Source: Celoporthe dispersa (Eukaryota; Ascomycota; Sordariomycetes; Diaporthales; Cryphonectriaceae). Taken from it: a DNA stretch of 64,000 nt. A model generated the notes under the pieces. The model was not told the DNA's origin and did no database searches. It worked only from the letters and a program-made list of their open reading frames with translations. The stretch covers positions 62,001-126,000 of the forward strand of contig WAID01000006.1 of the NCBI GenBank assembly GCA_016584495.1. Reading direction: 5' to 3'. How positions within the stretch are numbered: the stretch's first letter is position 1; each line of letters opens with the position of its first letter. A program made the translations under genes and the position numbers. Of the stretch, positions 1-10,729 are shown one piece after another.

Positions 1-595
1 GTCGGGCGCTCAGCTGCAGAAGGCTCCTTTGGGTTCGCCGATTATGGTGCTCCTCGCGGCAGCTCCTATTGCCGCTGTTCATCCGTACTTTCTTTATTAA
101 TAAGTACCCTTTTGGGAGAAGAGTAGTCTTAGTGCGAGTCAGGTTGACAGCACAACAGCGTCGACGGTAGAAGGTGAGGTAGATCGTTTCGGGCTTTCCT
201 ATTATTATTGAGTAAGCTATCGTTGTCTGAGTACTTCTGTTCTTGTAGCAAAATGAGTTCGAGGTGTCAACCTGATGTTATGGAAATCACTCCGGTGTTC
301 TGCTAATGAAAATGTCTCGATTACAGGATAGACATCCTGCGTTTGGGTGTCATGATCCGCATCGGTGTATTGTGATAGTTGATAAGACTTGAAACTGGTC
401 GTTCTCCAAATCAATATTATAAATATCTGTTATATTTTATAGATTGGTTCCATACTAGACCCACGTAATTCACATCATATGCAGTAGCGTAGCAAGACAA
501 AGGGTCATATTAAACACTGTCTAGGAATTCATGTCTACCCATTGATTTGTCCATCTGTTCATCAATTTTGTCTCTCTGTCTATGTATAATACAGT
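1..595. other. Intergenic, no gene recognised
   Basis: No coding stretch with conserved features or plausible splicing is seen on either strand. It lies downstream of the MFS transporter remnant that reads leftwards and ends at 596. Confidence 0.5.
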
Positions 596-2074
596 CTAGA
601 TCTGCACGGGAAACTTTTCGCACAACCACTTGCCCCATTTGTAGAACAGGAAAGGGACCGGCACAAAAGCCAAAGTAATGAAGGCCAGCACGCTGTTTCC
701 CCAGCCTAGACCGAGGTTGTCATAGAGGGCCGGGGCGGCAAGGGGTAGGAAGCAGCCCATCAGGTTGCGCAGAAGAGTAACGGAAGCAGTGGCAGACGCG
801 GCGGCCTGGGGCCCAAAGACATCGATCATGTAGGTCTGGGATCCCGAGGTAATTATAATTCCTCCAGGCGCCGCGATGGTAGTGCCAAGAATAGGCACAA
901 TCCAGTGCACCTTGTACTTGGCCGCCCAGCCGTATATGAACATGCTGACGGGGACCAACGGCGCGACCCACATTATAAGAATCAGGCGTCGCTCCGGCTT
1001 GTATCTACTACCATCCTCGGCGTGCAGCAGGAGGTCGCTGAAATTGGCGAACAGAACCATCCCCAGCACAGAACCAACACCGAGGCCGATGTAGGCTAGA
1101 CCAGATACGCCGATACTCCAGCCATAGGTATTTTCAAAGACCTCAGGAAAAGTGGCATAGAGTATGACAACCCTAAAGACGAAACCTAGATAGAGTGCAG
1201 TCAGGGCCACCACGGGCGACCAAACAAGGAGCCGAACTAGGCGATACAGAGCGCTGGGGATAAGCACCCGGGCCGGGAGCTGCTTGTCGCCCACTGCTCG
1301 CAGCTTTTTGTTGCCCGTCTCCGTGCGGAGGCCGGTGGCCTTGCGCTTGGGGAGGGCAAGAGAACTCGTCTCGCGCATGACAAAGACAGCTGCCAGGTTG
1401 ACAACCGCAGACTAATTAGTATCGCGATGTCAGCACTCGAAATACTCTTCGAAGACCACCATGTAATTATCTCGTGAGAGTTATACATGTAATTACCAGC
1501 ATAAGAATAAGATGAAAGCACCACCACCAGCTCAGGTTCTGAGTGACAAAACCTCCCACGATCGGGCCAATCACCTAGATCAATACGATCAGCCTGGCAG
1601 CTCTTGTTCCCTTCTTGCTTCTTCTTTTAGTTCACTCTTTTCCTTCTTCTCTTCTTTCTTGCACATGGATTCATATCAGAGAAAAAGAACACAGGCCGAC
1701 AACATACAGGACCGAGGACAGGCCCGGCGGTAAACAGGGCCATGGCGCCGCCGCGCCTCTCCTTGGGGAGAATGTCGGCGATGGTGCCGCCGCCAGTGGA
1801 CATGTAGGATGCGGCCGAGAAGCCAGTACACCAGCGGAAGACAAGGAACTCGGCGACGTGGGTGCTACGGGCGCAGCCGGCGGTAAAGCCCATGTAGAGG
1901 ATGGAGCTAACACGACAGATGGGCGAGCGGCCAAATATCTCTGACAGCGGGCCGGCAAAGAGCTGACCGATGGCAAAGCAGGGTTGAAGCAAAAATAGGA
2001 CTCAGGGGGTTTGATCAGCCTAAGCGAGACAAGATGGCAAGAAATACCGAGCGAGTAAGAAGCAGGTAGAAAGG
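596..2074 (-). pseudogene. DHA1-type MFS drug transporter, 5' end cut off by an LTR retrotransposon
   Basis: This is the remnant of a multidrug/H+ antiporter-like MFS transporter of the plasma membrane. Visible exons are about 1709-1990 (FAIGQLFAGPLSEIFGR, the loop 2-3 motif region, then the GPVLGP antiporter motif C), 1497-1574 (VIGPIVGGFVTQ, completing motif C) and 596-1411 (the RET...LRTETGN linker typical of DHA1, then the C-terminal helices). Two introns (1575-1707 and 1412-1496) keep phase 0. A further acceptor is likely near 1990, after a CTGAT branch site. The first transmembrane helix is missing: 4 bases beyond position 2070 the sequence becomes a retrotransposon LTR, and no MFS N-terminus is recognisable on the far side of that element. 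The gene therefore looks inactivated by insertion. The exons themselves have no internal stops, so the insertion may be fairly recent or may sit in an intron. Confidence 0.75.
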
Positions 2075-2517
2075 TGTTATGACCCATCCAACATGCAGGT
2101 CACAAATAAAGTAGCCCAACAGCGGGGCACAGAAAACTAGCAGAATCCAGATACAAAAGTGGCAGAGAAAAAGGATTATATAATCTAGGGTTAGGGTTAC
2201 TAATAGATAAGATAGACATCTATCACATCTATCAGTGATAGATAGAATAGATATTTATCACATTTATCAAATTGAAGAGCTAGATATATAAGAATATACT
2301 TATTACTAATAGATAGATTCAGTATATAGTTCTTCAGTTATTAATCTAAGTATTTAGTCTTATATATTGGATAGCCCCAAAAGCAATAAATATTTGTATT
2401 GCTTATTAGGACTCGTATAGTTCTATATTCAAAGATTTAACACTTTTGATATCTTTCTTACTAGTATAAATCCAATCGGTATTTAGGGATTTTCAGATTA
2501 CTGCAATGCTTATTATA
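2075..2517 (+). repeat. 5' LTR of the Gypsy element
   Basis: About 443 bp, beginning TGTTATGACC and ending at the position equivalent to the CA of the 3' copy (here TATA after a C to T change). It aligns throughout with 8981-9425. It contains a CTAGGGTTAGGGTTAC stretch at 2185-2200, i.e. telomere-like TTAGGG units. Confidence 0.9.
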
Positions 2518-5500
2518 TTTTGATAACTCTTATTTAAGAAAGGTTTAGTATTACTTTTTTAAGCAATATAGAATATAATAGCTTCTCAGATGCCCACTTT
2601 ATCTATTTACGAGCTTACGTATAAATAGATAGTCAATGCTATTGCTAATCTTCAAGAGCAGATTCGCACTCTATAGTAATAGAATAATAACTCGATTCTT
2701 ATTATAGCGAACAAAGCGTATAAGATAGATAAGCTAATTATGTATAATAGAGTGCAGAAGATACTTTATAAATTCCTTATCTATTGCAAAGCGTATTTCC
2801 TATATTATGCTGCTCAGTTCGCTTCTGAGTATGAAAAAGTTATTCTCGCTAGAATTCGCTTCGAAAAGGATGCCTTTATTTAATATAAACCTTTTCTGCG
2901 CAACTATCTAGAGTATCAGAATAATCTTAATATATGCAATTAAGGTATTAAAGATATATTCGACTTTTTTATAGATTTCGAGAAAGCTTTTAAGGAAACT
3001 TTTAGTAATCTAAATAAAGAATATATTATAGCTTAATAATTTATAGATCTAAAGCAGATTAAATTAGCTTTAGCTTATATAGTTAGATTCAAATAGCTTT
3101 TAATATAGCTTTTATAGAAAGATAAAAACTTTATGGAATATTATTATAAGAGATTTAAGAATAAAGTTAAGGATGAAATTTTCAAATAGAATTAGCTAGA
3201 AGATTTTGCAATATTCTTGAATTAGATAATTCGCATTAATAATTGCTTATATGAATAATAGATAAAGAAGTCTAAGAAAGAAGGAAGCTAGATTTGGAGA
3301 ATCCTAGCCAATTCAGGCAAGAAATTCTAATATCAAAAGAAGTAGTATAGTATTTTCCAAAGCAGCAGTATTTATGCTGGATCTATAGAATTCGATACTA
3401 TAAATTGCGATATTTGCAAAAGCAATAGGGGATGCTTCAATTATAGGAAACTAGGATATTTTGTATACGATTGTAGATAGCTTAAGAAATCTAGATAGCA
3501 ATCTGTTTAGGAGGAATGATAGGCAAATATCGCAGAGCGATAGGAATTTAATTAATTGAGCAATAATTATTTATCTGAGCAAGCAGTAGACTTTATTGCT
3601 TATAAATATCTTAATTAGATATTCTATTACGATAATAAATGCTTATTGCATTTTGTGGAAAAGGAAGGCTTAGGATAGTTTTTTAGAAAGCTTAAGAGAA
3701 AGAAGCTATTGGCTATGGGATAATATAGCTTATATTATAATAAGGTTTTGCAAGATAGCGATTCGGATTATTTATCTAATCTAATAGATAATTAATTAAA
3801 AAATAGCTAATTAGGGAATAATAAAAGGAGATTCTCTCTAGAATACTGGATATAATTTCTTAATAAGGAACTAGAGGAAATAATAATAGAAATTCCTGAA
3901 TTGGAAGACTTATAGGATAGATAGCTAAGCAAACTATTATGATTGGAGATTCTTAAATCGGAGAATAATGATACTAGCTAAGAATAAATAGTATATGAAA
4001 GGATATTAATATAAAATTTGAGATAGGAATAGATTAAGTATATTATTCGAGCATAATGATTTAGGGAAGTTTTTACTTATATATTTTTTCAAGAAGCAAG
4101 AGCTTTTAAGCATAAAGATTTTAAGATTGCCTATTATTATAGAAAATATTATAAGATTATATAGATCTTTTGTATGCATTATAGCTATAGGATATACTTT
4201 GCAAAGAAAGCGGAAAATGAATATTTCCTAATTAGAGAATAGGATAAGATTATTTATGCTATTGAAGAATTAAGTATTAGATTTATAAAGAAACTCGACT
4301 ATATTTAGGGATATATATAGATTGGATATTTAGATAATTTCCTAAAAGCTTATATTAATAAGCATACTAAATAATAGCAATATATTATTAGAGTATATAA
4401 GATTCATAAGTAGAAGAAAGCAAATGCATAGTATAGCGATTAAGATTAGAAGAAAAGGCGCTAGTATGGTTACTAGTAAGCAAGGAGATTCGCAAGATAA
4501 GCAATTTAATTCTCAAAAGAAGGAGATTGCTTATAAGAGATAATAAATAATCTGGATTAGTAAAGTCTCTATGCATAATAGTCAAGAAAGACTATATATA
4601 TATTATATTTGATATAGTTATTAATAGATAAAGATATTGCGTATTATTGGATAATAGCGCTTAAGGAAACTATATTTTATTATGAATAGTCAATATAGTA
4701 TAGATATTGTGGTAGTATAAGAAAGAATTCTATACTCTTAGTATTGTAGAAGGAAAACTTGTTTTGTATAATTAGAGTATTATAAATATAGAGACTGATT
4801 ATCTATCGATATTTATCCAAAGCTTTACGATATATATTATCTTTAATATTATAAATATGGCATAATATGTATTAATTTTAGAATTTTCTTGGCTTAAGAA
4901 GCATAATTCTCGAATTGATTGAATTATTAGCTAGATTTTTTGGGAATAAGCTATATCCAAAAAGATAGTCGCAATTAAAGATAAAGGGCAGGATCTAATT
5001 ATTGAGTATGATCTAAGGAAAGAGTACTTAAATAGACTTATATATATTTCCAAATCAGCAAGAATTGATAGCTTATAGAGAAAGATTATAGAATTTTTAG
5101 ATCTATAAAAAGAATTAAAGATGAATTATATATTATAATAGATAATAGCTGGATGCGAAAAAAAAGCATATTATAGAGCAATAAGTATAGATTTTGGAAT
5201 TATAAAGAGATTAGTTTTTCGAGAAAAGGAATTGATAGGCTATAATAAATTATAAATATCGATTTAGATTGCTTAATAAGGGAAAAGGAATAATCAAAGC
5301 CTGATATGATTAATAGCTTATAAGGAAGCTGCCCAGAAATATCCCAAAATAAAAAGAAGAATGCTTAATAATACTTTCTGTTTTTCTAGATAGTAGAAAT
5401 CGAAGAAGGATCTATATTAATATTCAAGAGAATTCCGAGAGAATATCAAGAATTTATAAAACTATTCTCAGGAAAGTTCAAAAATAGACTTCTAAAATAT

Positions 5501-8346
5501 AGACTATTTGATTATGAGATCTCTCTAAAGAAAGGAATTAAACTAGGATTTAAGCTAATTTATAGCTTGAATAAGATAGAATTCGAAGCATTCAGGAAAT
5601 ATTTGGATAAGAATTTTAAGCGAGAATATATTAGATTATTATAATTCTTAGCAGAATACTTTATTATATTTATACTCAAGAAAAATAGCAAGCTTAGGCT
5701 TTGTATAGATTATAGGCAGCTTAATAATATTATTATCAAAAATCGATATCTCTTACTGCTTATTAAAGAGCTTAAAGACTAATTATGCAGCGTATAATAG
5801 TTTATAATATTTAATCTTAAGGAAGATTACTATTATATATGCATTAAGGAAGAAAAAGAATGGAAGATAGCTTTCAAGATTTGCTATAGATACTTCGAAT
5901 ATTAGATTATGCTTTTGGATTAATCAATATATCTGCATCTTTCTAAGAAATAATCAATTATATCCTATGCGAATATTTTAATATCTTTATTATTGCCTAT
6001 CTTGATAATATTCTTATCTATTCTAAGGATTATAAGGAATATAAAAAGCATATATAGATAATCTTATAAATATTAGAAAATAATAAACTTTTTATAGAAC
6101 TAATTAAGAATTACTTTTATATTCAAAAAATTGATTATCTTGGATATATTATTAAGCTAAGCTATATATGAATACAGAAGGATAAGATTAAAGCATTATG
6201 CAATTGGCTAATTCTTAAGATAATAAAGAATATTAGAGCATTTTTTGAATATGCAAACTTCTATCGATAGTTTATTAGCAATTATTTGATAATTGCTAAG
6301 CTATTAATAAATTTGATAAAGAAGAGCGAAGTATTTTGATAGGATAAGAAAGAATAGAAAGCTTTTGAAACTATTAAGACTAAGATTGCGAAGGATCTAG
6401 TCCTTGAAGAAGCTAACCCAATATAAGAATTCAAGATTATATTCAATGCATTAGAGTATAGATATAATGCAGAATTGATCTAAAAAGATGATTAAGGATA
6501 GCTAAAACTTATAGCAAATTTTTCGAAAAAGTTTAGCAAGCTAGAATTATAATATGGGATTCCAAATAAGGAATTTATAGCAATAGTATATATATTCTAG
6601 GAATAGTAATATTATCTGATCAGAGCAAAATTGCTAGTTAAAATGTTTATGGATTATAAGAATCTTACAATATTTACAATAATCAAGATCCTAAATAGGC
6701 GATAAATTCGATAAGCAGAATTTCTTTTCTAGTTCAATATTAAGATAATCTATATTCTAGGAAAGGAAAATATTAGAGTAGATGCTTTTAGTAGATAATT
6801 AGATCTTCAATTAAATATAGAGATTAAAGAATAGATATTCCTTAGTATAGATAAGGATAGCAATTTTGTATAGATATAGGAGATTAATATAATGCTTAGG
6901 ATTGCATACTAAAGAAAGAACTTAGAAGATATGATTCTAGCAGAATAAGATAAATATATCAAAAAAGTATATAACGCACTCGTATATAGATATTAGGAAA
7001 TTAGGGCAATCTATGAAAGAATTTGGAGATATTGGGATTCTCTAGAATTTAGGAAAAGGATAGAAGATATTCTTAGGATATGCGATAGCTATAAGAAAAA
7101 TAAGGCAGAATGATATAAGCTTTACAGATTACTGCAATCTTTATTAGTATTTATGATTATTTGGCAATCAATTAGCTTAGATTTTATTATTAAGCTATTT
7201 CTCTTACGAGAATTCTTAATTAAAGTGCAGTTTGATAGTATTTTAATAGTAGTTTGCAAATTGAGCAAGTATATTTATTTTCTATTCTATAAGAAAAGCA
7301 GTATAGTAGAAGAACTTGCATATATATTCTTTAGAATTATAATAGCTAATTATAGAATGCTATAGGAACTTATTTTGGATAGAGATAGGAAATTTGCATT
7401 AAATTTCTAAATATTGCTTATGAAATAGCTTGGAATTGTATATAAGATATCAATTATATTCTATCTATAGATAGATAGATAAATAGAATGAATTAATTAA
7501 ATTATAGAATAATATCTTAGATATTATATTAATTAGGAGCAGAATAATTAGATTGAATTGCTATTATTGGCGCAATTCGCATATAATAATGCAAATACTA
7601 GTATTATAAGGGTTTTACTATTCTATATATTCTATAAGCATAATCCAATAGCTTATTATAAAGTATTGCTAGAGGCAAATGCAGAAGCTATAGAAAAGAA
7701 GGCGCTTAAATTCAGAAAGATTAGAGAAGAATTATAATTAGAATTCGCATTTATCTAGGAATGTATAACTCGATATGCAAACTCTAAAAGGATTGAGGAA
7801 CTAATCCTATAGGAAGGAGATAAAGTTTACTTAATTCGCAAAAATATCAAAATTATAAGACTCAATAATAAATTGGATTATAAGAAATTAGGATTTTTCA
7901 AAATCTTATATAAGATCTTGCCAATTAATTATGAATTTGCGATACTATATTAAAGATTATATTTAGTCTTCTATATATTATTTCTCGAATTAGTATTACT
8001 TAGCGCAAAACTCTTATATAATAATAATATTGCTTTAGATAAAGAATAATAATAGGAAATAAAAGAGATTTAGAGCATATGCAAAAAAGGAAAAGGATAT
8101 TAATATCTTATTAAGTAAAAGAGCTATAATAATAGCAAAAGCTTATAGGAAAAACTAGCTAATATTAGCAAAGATTCAATTTAAGAATATTAGCGAAATA
8201 ATATTTCTATAGACTAAGAAAGATTGCTTTAGCTCGGAATAAGAATTAAAGATAATAAGTTTATCTAAAAATTACAAGCTTGTAGAAAGATTAGCACTCA
8301 TATTCTCAGAATTCGTAATACTAAATAAATCAAAGTTTATAGTAGA

Positions 8347-8660
8347 CTAGTCAATCTCTTCAATTCTCTGCAAAGATAGATCAAAATACTTTTTAGGCAA
8401 AGAACTTTCGGATATTAAAATCTTAATATTCTAGTTAGCATCTTTAGCAGCTATATATTTAGTTTCAGCTTTTTCCTGCTCTATATATTCTAACTTTTTC
8501 AAATTATTAATACTGTAATGAATTGCTTGCATTATCTTCTTATACTATAATTTCTTCTGTTTCTGCAGATAAAGGATTTTCGTATTTAAGATAGCAGCTT
8601 TCTTTTAATTATTTCCAATTTCTTTTCTAGATAGTAATACTTAGCGGTGATCTAATTAAG
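8347..8660 (-). pseudogene. Antisense coding-like relic in the 3' region of the retrotransposon
   Basis: Between pol and the 3' LTR the minus strand reads as a lysine- and glutamine-rich, coiled-coil-like protein tail (segments such as KKIMQAIHYSINNLKKLEY and SSLPKKYFDLSLQRIEEID before a TAG at 8347-8349). Its few stops sit where CAG would be expected. I do not recognise a family. It could be an accessory antisense ORF of the element or a fragment of another element captured there. Confidence 0.35.
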
Positions 8661-8980
8661 CTGCTTAGGAGAGAACTTATAATAATTATAGTTGGATAAG
8701 TTCAGGCGAATGCAGATGCAATAATAAGAAGAGGAGTTATCAATGCAATATTTAGCGCTTAGCTTATGATCTTCGCAATAGGAATAAGATATAGAGGAAA
8801 GAGAGCTGCGAGATATAATAGTAGTAAGGATGGAAGCTTGGCGAGAAAAATAAGATTTTGATATATAAGAAGCAATGATTCTGTGCGATATTTCGATTAG
8901 GAAGGCATAATAATATACTGGAAGAATAGGGATTACTTATAAAAGATTGTTAGAGATAATAATTGATAGGAGAGAGATGA

Positions 8981-9425
8981 TATTATAATTTATCCAATAT
9001 GCAGATTATAAATAAAATAGCTTAATAGCAGGGCATAGAAAACTAGTAGAATCTAGATATAAAAGTGGCAGAGAAAAAGGATTATATAATCTAAGGTTAG
9101 GGTTATTGATAGATAAGATAGATATTTATCATATTTATTAGTAATAGATAGGATAGATATTTATTATATCTATCAAACTGAAGAGCTAGATATATAAGGA
9201 TATACTTATTACTAATAGATAGATTCAGTATATAGCTCTTTAGTTGTCAATCTAAGTATTCAGTTTTATATATTGGATAGCTCCAAAGGCAGTGAATACT
9301 TGCATCGCTCATTAGGACTCGCATGGTTCTGTATTTAAGGACTTAACATTTTTGATATCTCTCTTGCTAGCATAAACCCAATCGGTACTTAGGGATCTTC
9401 GGATTACTGCAGTGCTTATTACAAA
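8981..9425 (+). repeat. 3' LTR of the Gypsy element
   Basis: About 445 bp, ending in GCTTATTACA, followed directly by the AAAGG target duplication. It keeps more C and G in its distal half (after about 9270) than the 5' copy, so the two LTRs have been mutated unequally. The telomere-like stretch recurs at 9091-9105 in altered form. Confidence 0.9.
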
Positions 9426-9430
9426 AGGTA

Positions 9431-10729
9431 TCTGCAGGAAATGGAAAGCTACAAGGCAGAGGCCGTCTTACCGACTTCAGATATCTACCAGGACGAGGGA
9501 TTTCAGTGCATATTCCACTAGCATATCGGGAAATCGAAAATCTTGGATTGCTCACGCACATTCAAATATGACCACGTAACTTCACTTGCGCTTTCTTAAA
9601 GTTATATACATGCAACCCGGCTCGTTTCGTTGATTGGGAAGGCTGAGTGGATCCCAATCAACCGAGCGAACCCTTACTTACGCTGAGTAATCCACGTATT
9701 TTGTATATGTGTTTTGACCTCTACCCTTGTACATCTTGTTAAAACGTCTATTGTCTGGGTTTTACCTTCACACTACATAACATCTATTCTACTATTCTGG
9801 TCGCTCCTCTCTAGAATGACAAGTATATCCTTGGTGATAGACTCGTCCCTATTATCATTCTCTAGGAGAGTTAGGGGCTCATCTCAAACTCATCCATTGT
9901 CTTGTCAAGACTCTGATAATGGCTTGTAGAAATCGAATATCAAAGACTCAAGAATGGCATAAAGAAACTTACAATGAGCTCGAGAGGAGGGGCCATGGGG
10001 CATGCTTTACTTGGCTATATTATGATGGTAGCTAGCTAGCAGAATCCGGAAGGGCATCCTTCAGGGAAGTTCTTTGACTTATCATGAGAGTGGCCATGAT
10101 GCTGCTCCAAAATATTCAGTAATTCTCTGTCTCAAAGAGGCACAGGAAGAAGCAAACCAGAACAATAGACAGGTGTTCTGCGCTGAAACCTTGTGGAGAT
10201 TTTATATTCGAACTAGAGAAAAGGAAAAGTAGAAGCTAAACTTATACCTATTACTGGCCTGGTCTGCTGTCTCAGTCATTCTGCAATGGGCTGGAAGGCA
10301 AAATCACTTGTTAACCTGATAAGACTGGGGAGAGGGGGCAGATATGTGACCATTCTGTTTTTACATTTCTGAGCTTGCTAGTCTTGGTCCTATGCAGCTG
10401 CGTTGTGTGCCAATACAACTGCTTTCAATTTTCTGTGGTATTTGACAGCTGAGACAATGCATGTGGGTTGAGATCTAGGGAATTACCATCGAAATAAGTA
10501 AATTCCAAATAATCGGTTTTTGTTGATGCTTACATCTAAGGCTCTGGGCGGAAGATATTTTCCAGAATTGATTTTAGGATAAAGGTATTAAGAGAATGCA
10601 GTTCCTTTTTCTGCCTCATGTTTTGAGAACAAGGAGTCTAATAATAGTGTCTTAACATTTTCCAATCTTTTGGCTTCAATAGGTCAGTGCTGCTCATAAT
10701 ACATCCCTTCCCCTGCTGCTAAGTAGTAT
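9431..10729. other. Intergenic, no gene recognised
   Basis: This is the segment between the retrotransposon and the end of the NLR-kinase gene. The missing N-terminus of the MFS transporter was sought here on the minus strand and not found. A perfect 10-bp inverted repeat (TTGATTGGGA at 9630-9639, its complement at 9652-9661) is the only structure noticed. Confidence 0.45.

Larger units (their letters stand above)
2075..9425 (+). mobile_element. Complete but RIP-degraded Ty3/Gypsy LTR retrotransposon
   Basis: The 7.35-kb element is bounded by two similar LTRs and flanked by a 5-bp target duplication, AAAGG, at 2070-2074 and 9426-9430. The interior is very AT-rich and full of TAG/TAA stops, as expected where CAG/CAA codons became TAG/TAA by RIP. 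On the plus strand, in order, one can still read: a gag zinc knuckle near 3433-3474 (C-x-x-[C to Y] with the His also changed to Tyr); reverse transcriptase near 5694-5726 (LRLCIDYRQLN) and its active-site box at 5998-6009, reading YLDN instead of YLDD; an RNase H tether-like DYKNLTIFT stretch near 6650; an integrase core starting near 7150 (LDFII); and a GPFKIL-like integrase C-terminal motif near 7890. This order (RT, RNase H, integrase) is that of Ty3/Gypsy. A purine-rich tract (8968-8980) directly precedes the 3' LTR. No protein can be made from it. Confidence 0.93.

Noticed and set aside
2518..8980. CRISPR-like or tandem-repeat array suggested by recurrent ATAGATAG/TATTAG strings
   Set aside because: The recurrence comes from the AT bias left by RIP; there is no regular repeat-spacer spacing, and retrotransposon motifs explain the region.
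9367..9561. Open frame on the minus strand overlapping the 3' LTR end, considered as the missing MFS N-terminus
   Set aside because: It contains no transmembrane segment and no MFS motif, and part of it is LTR sequence.
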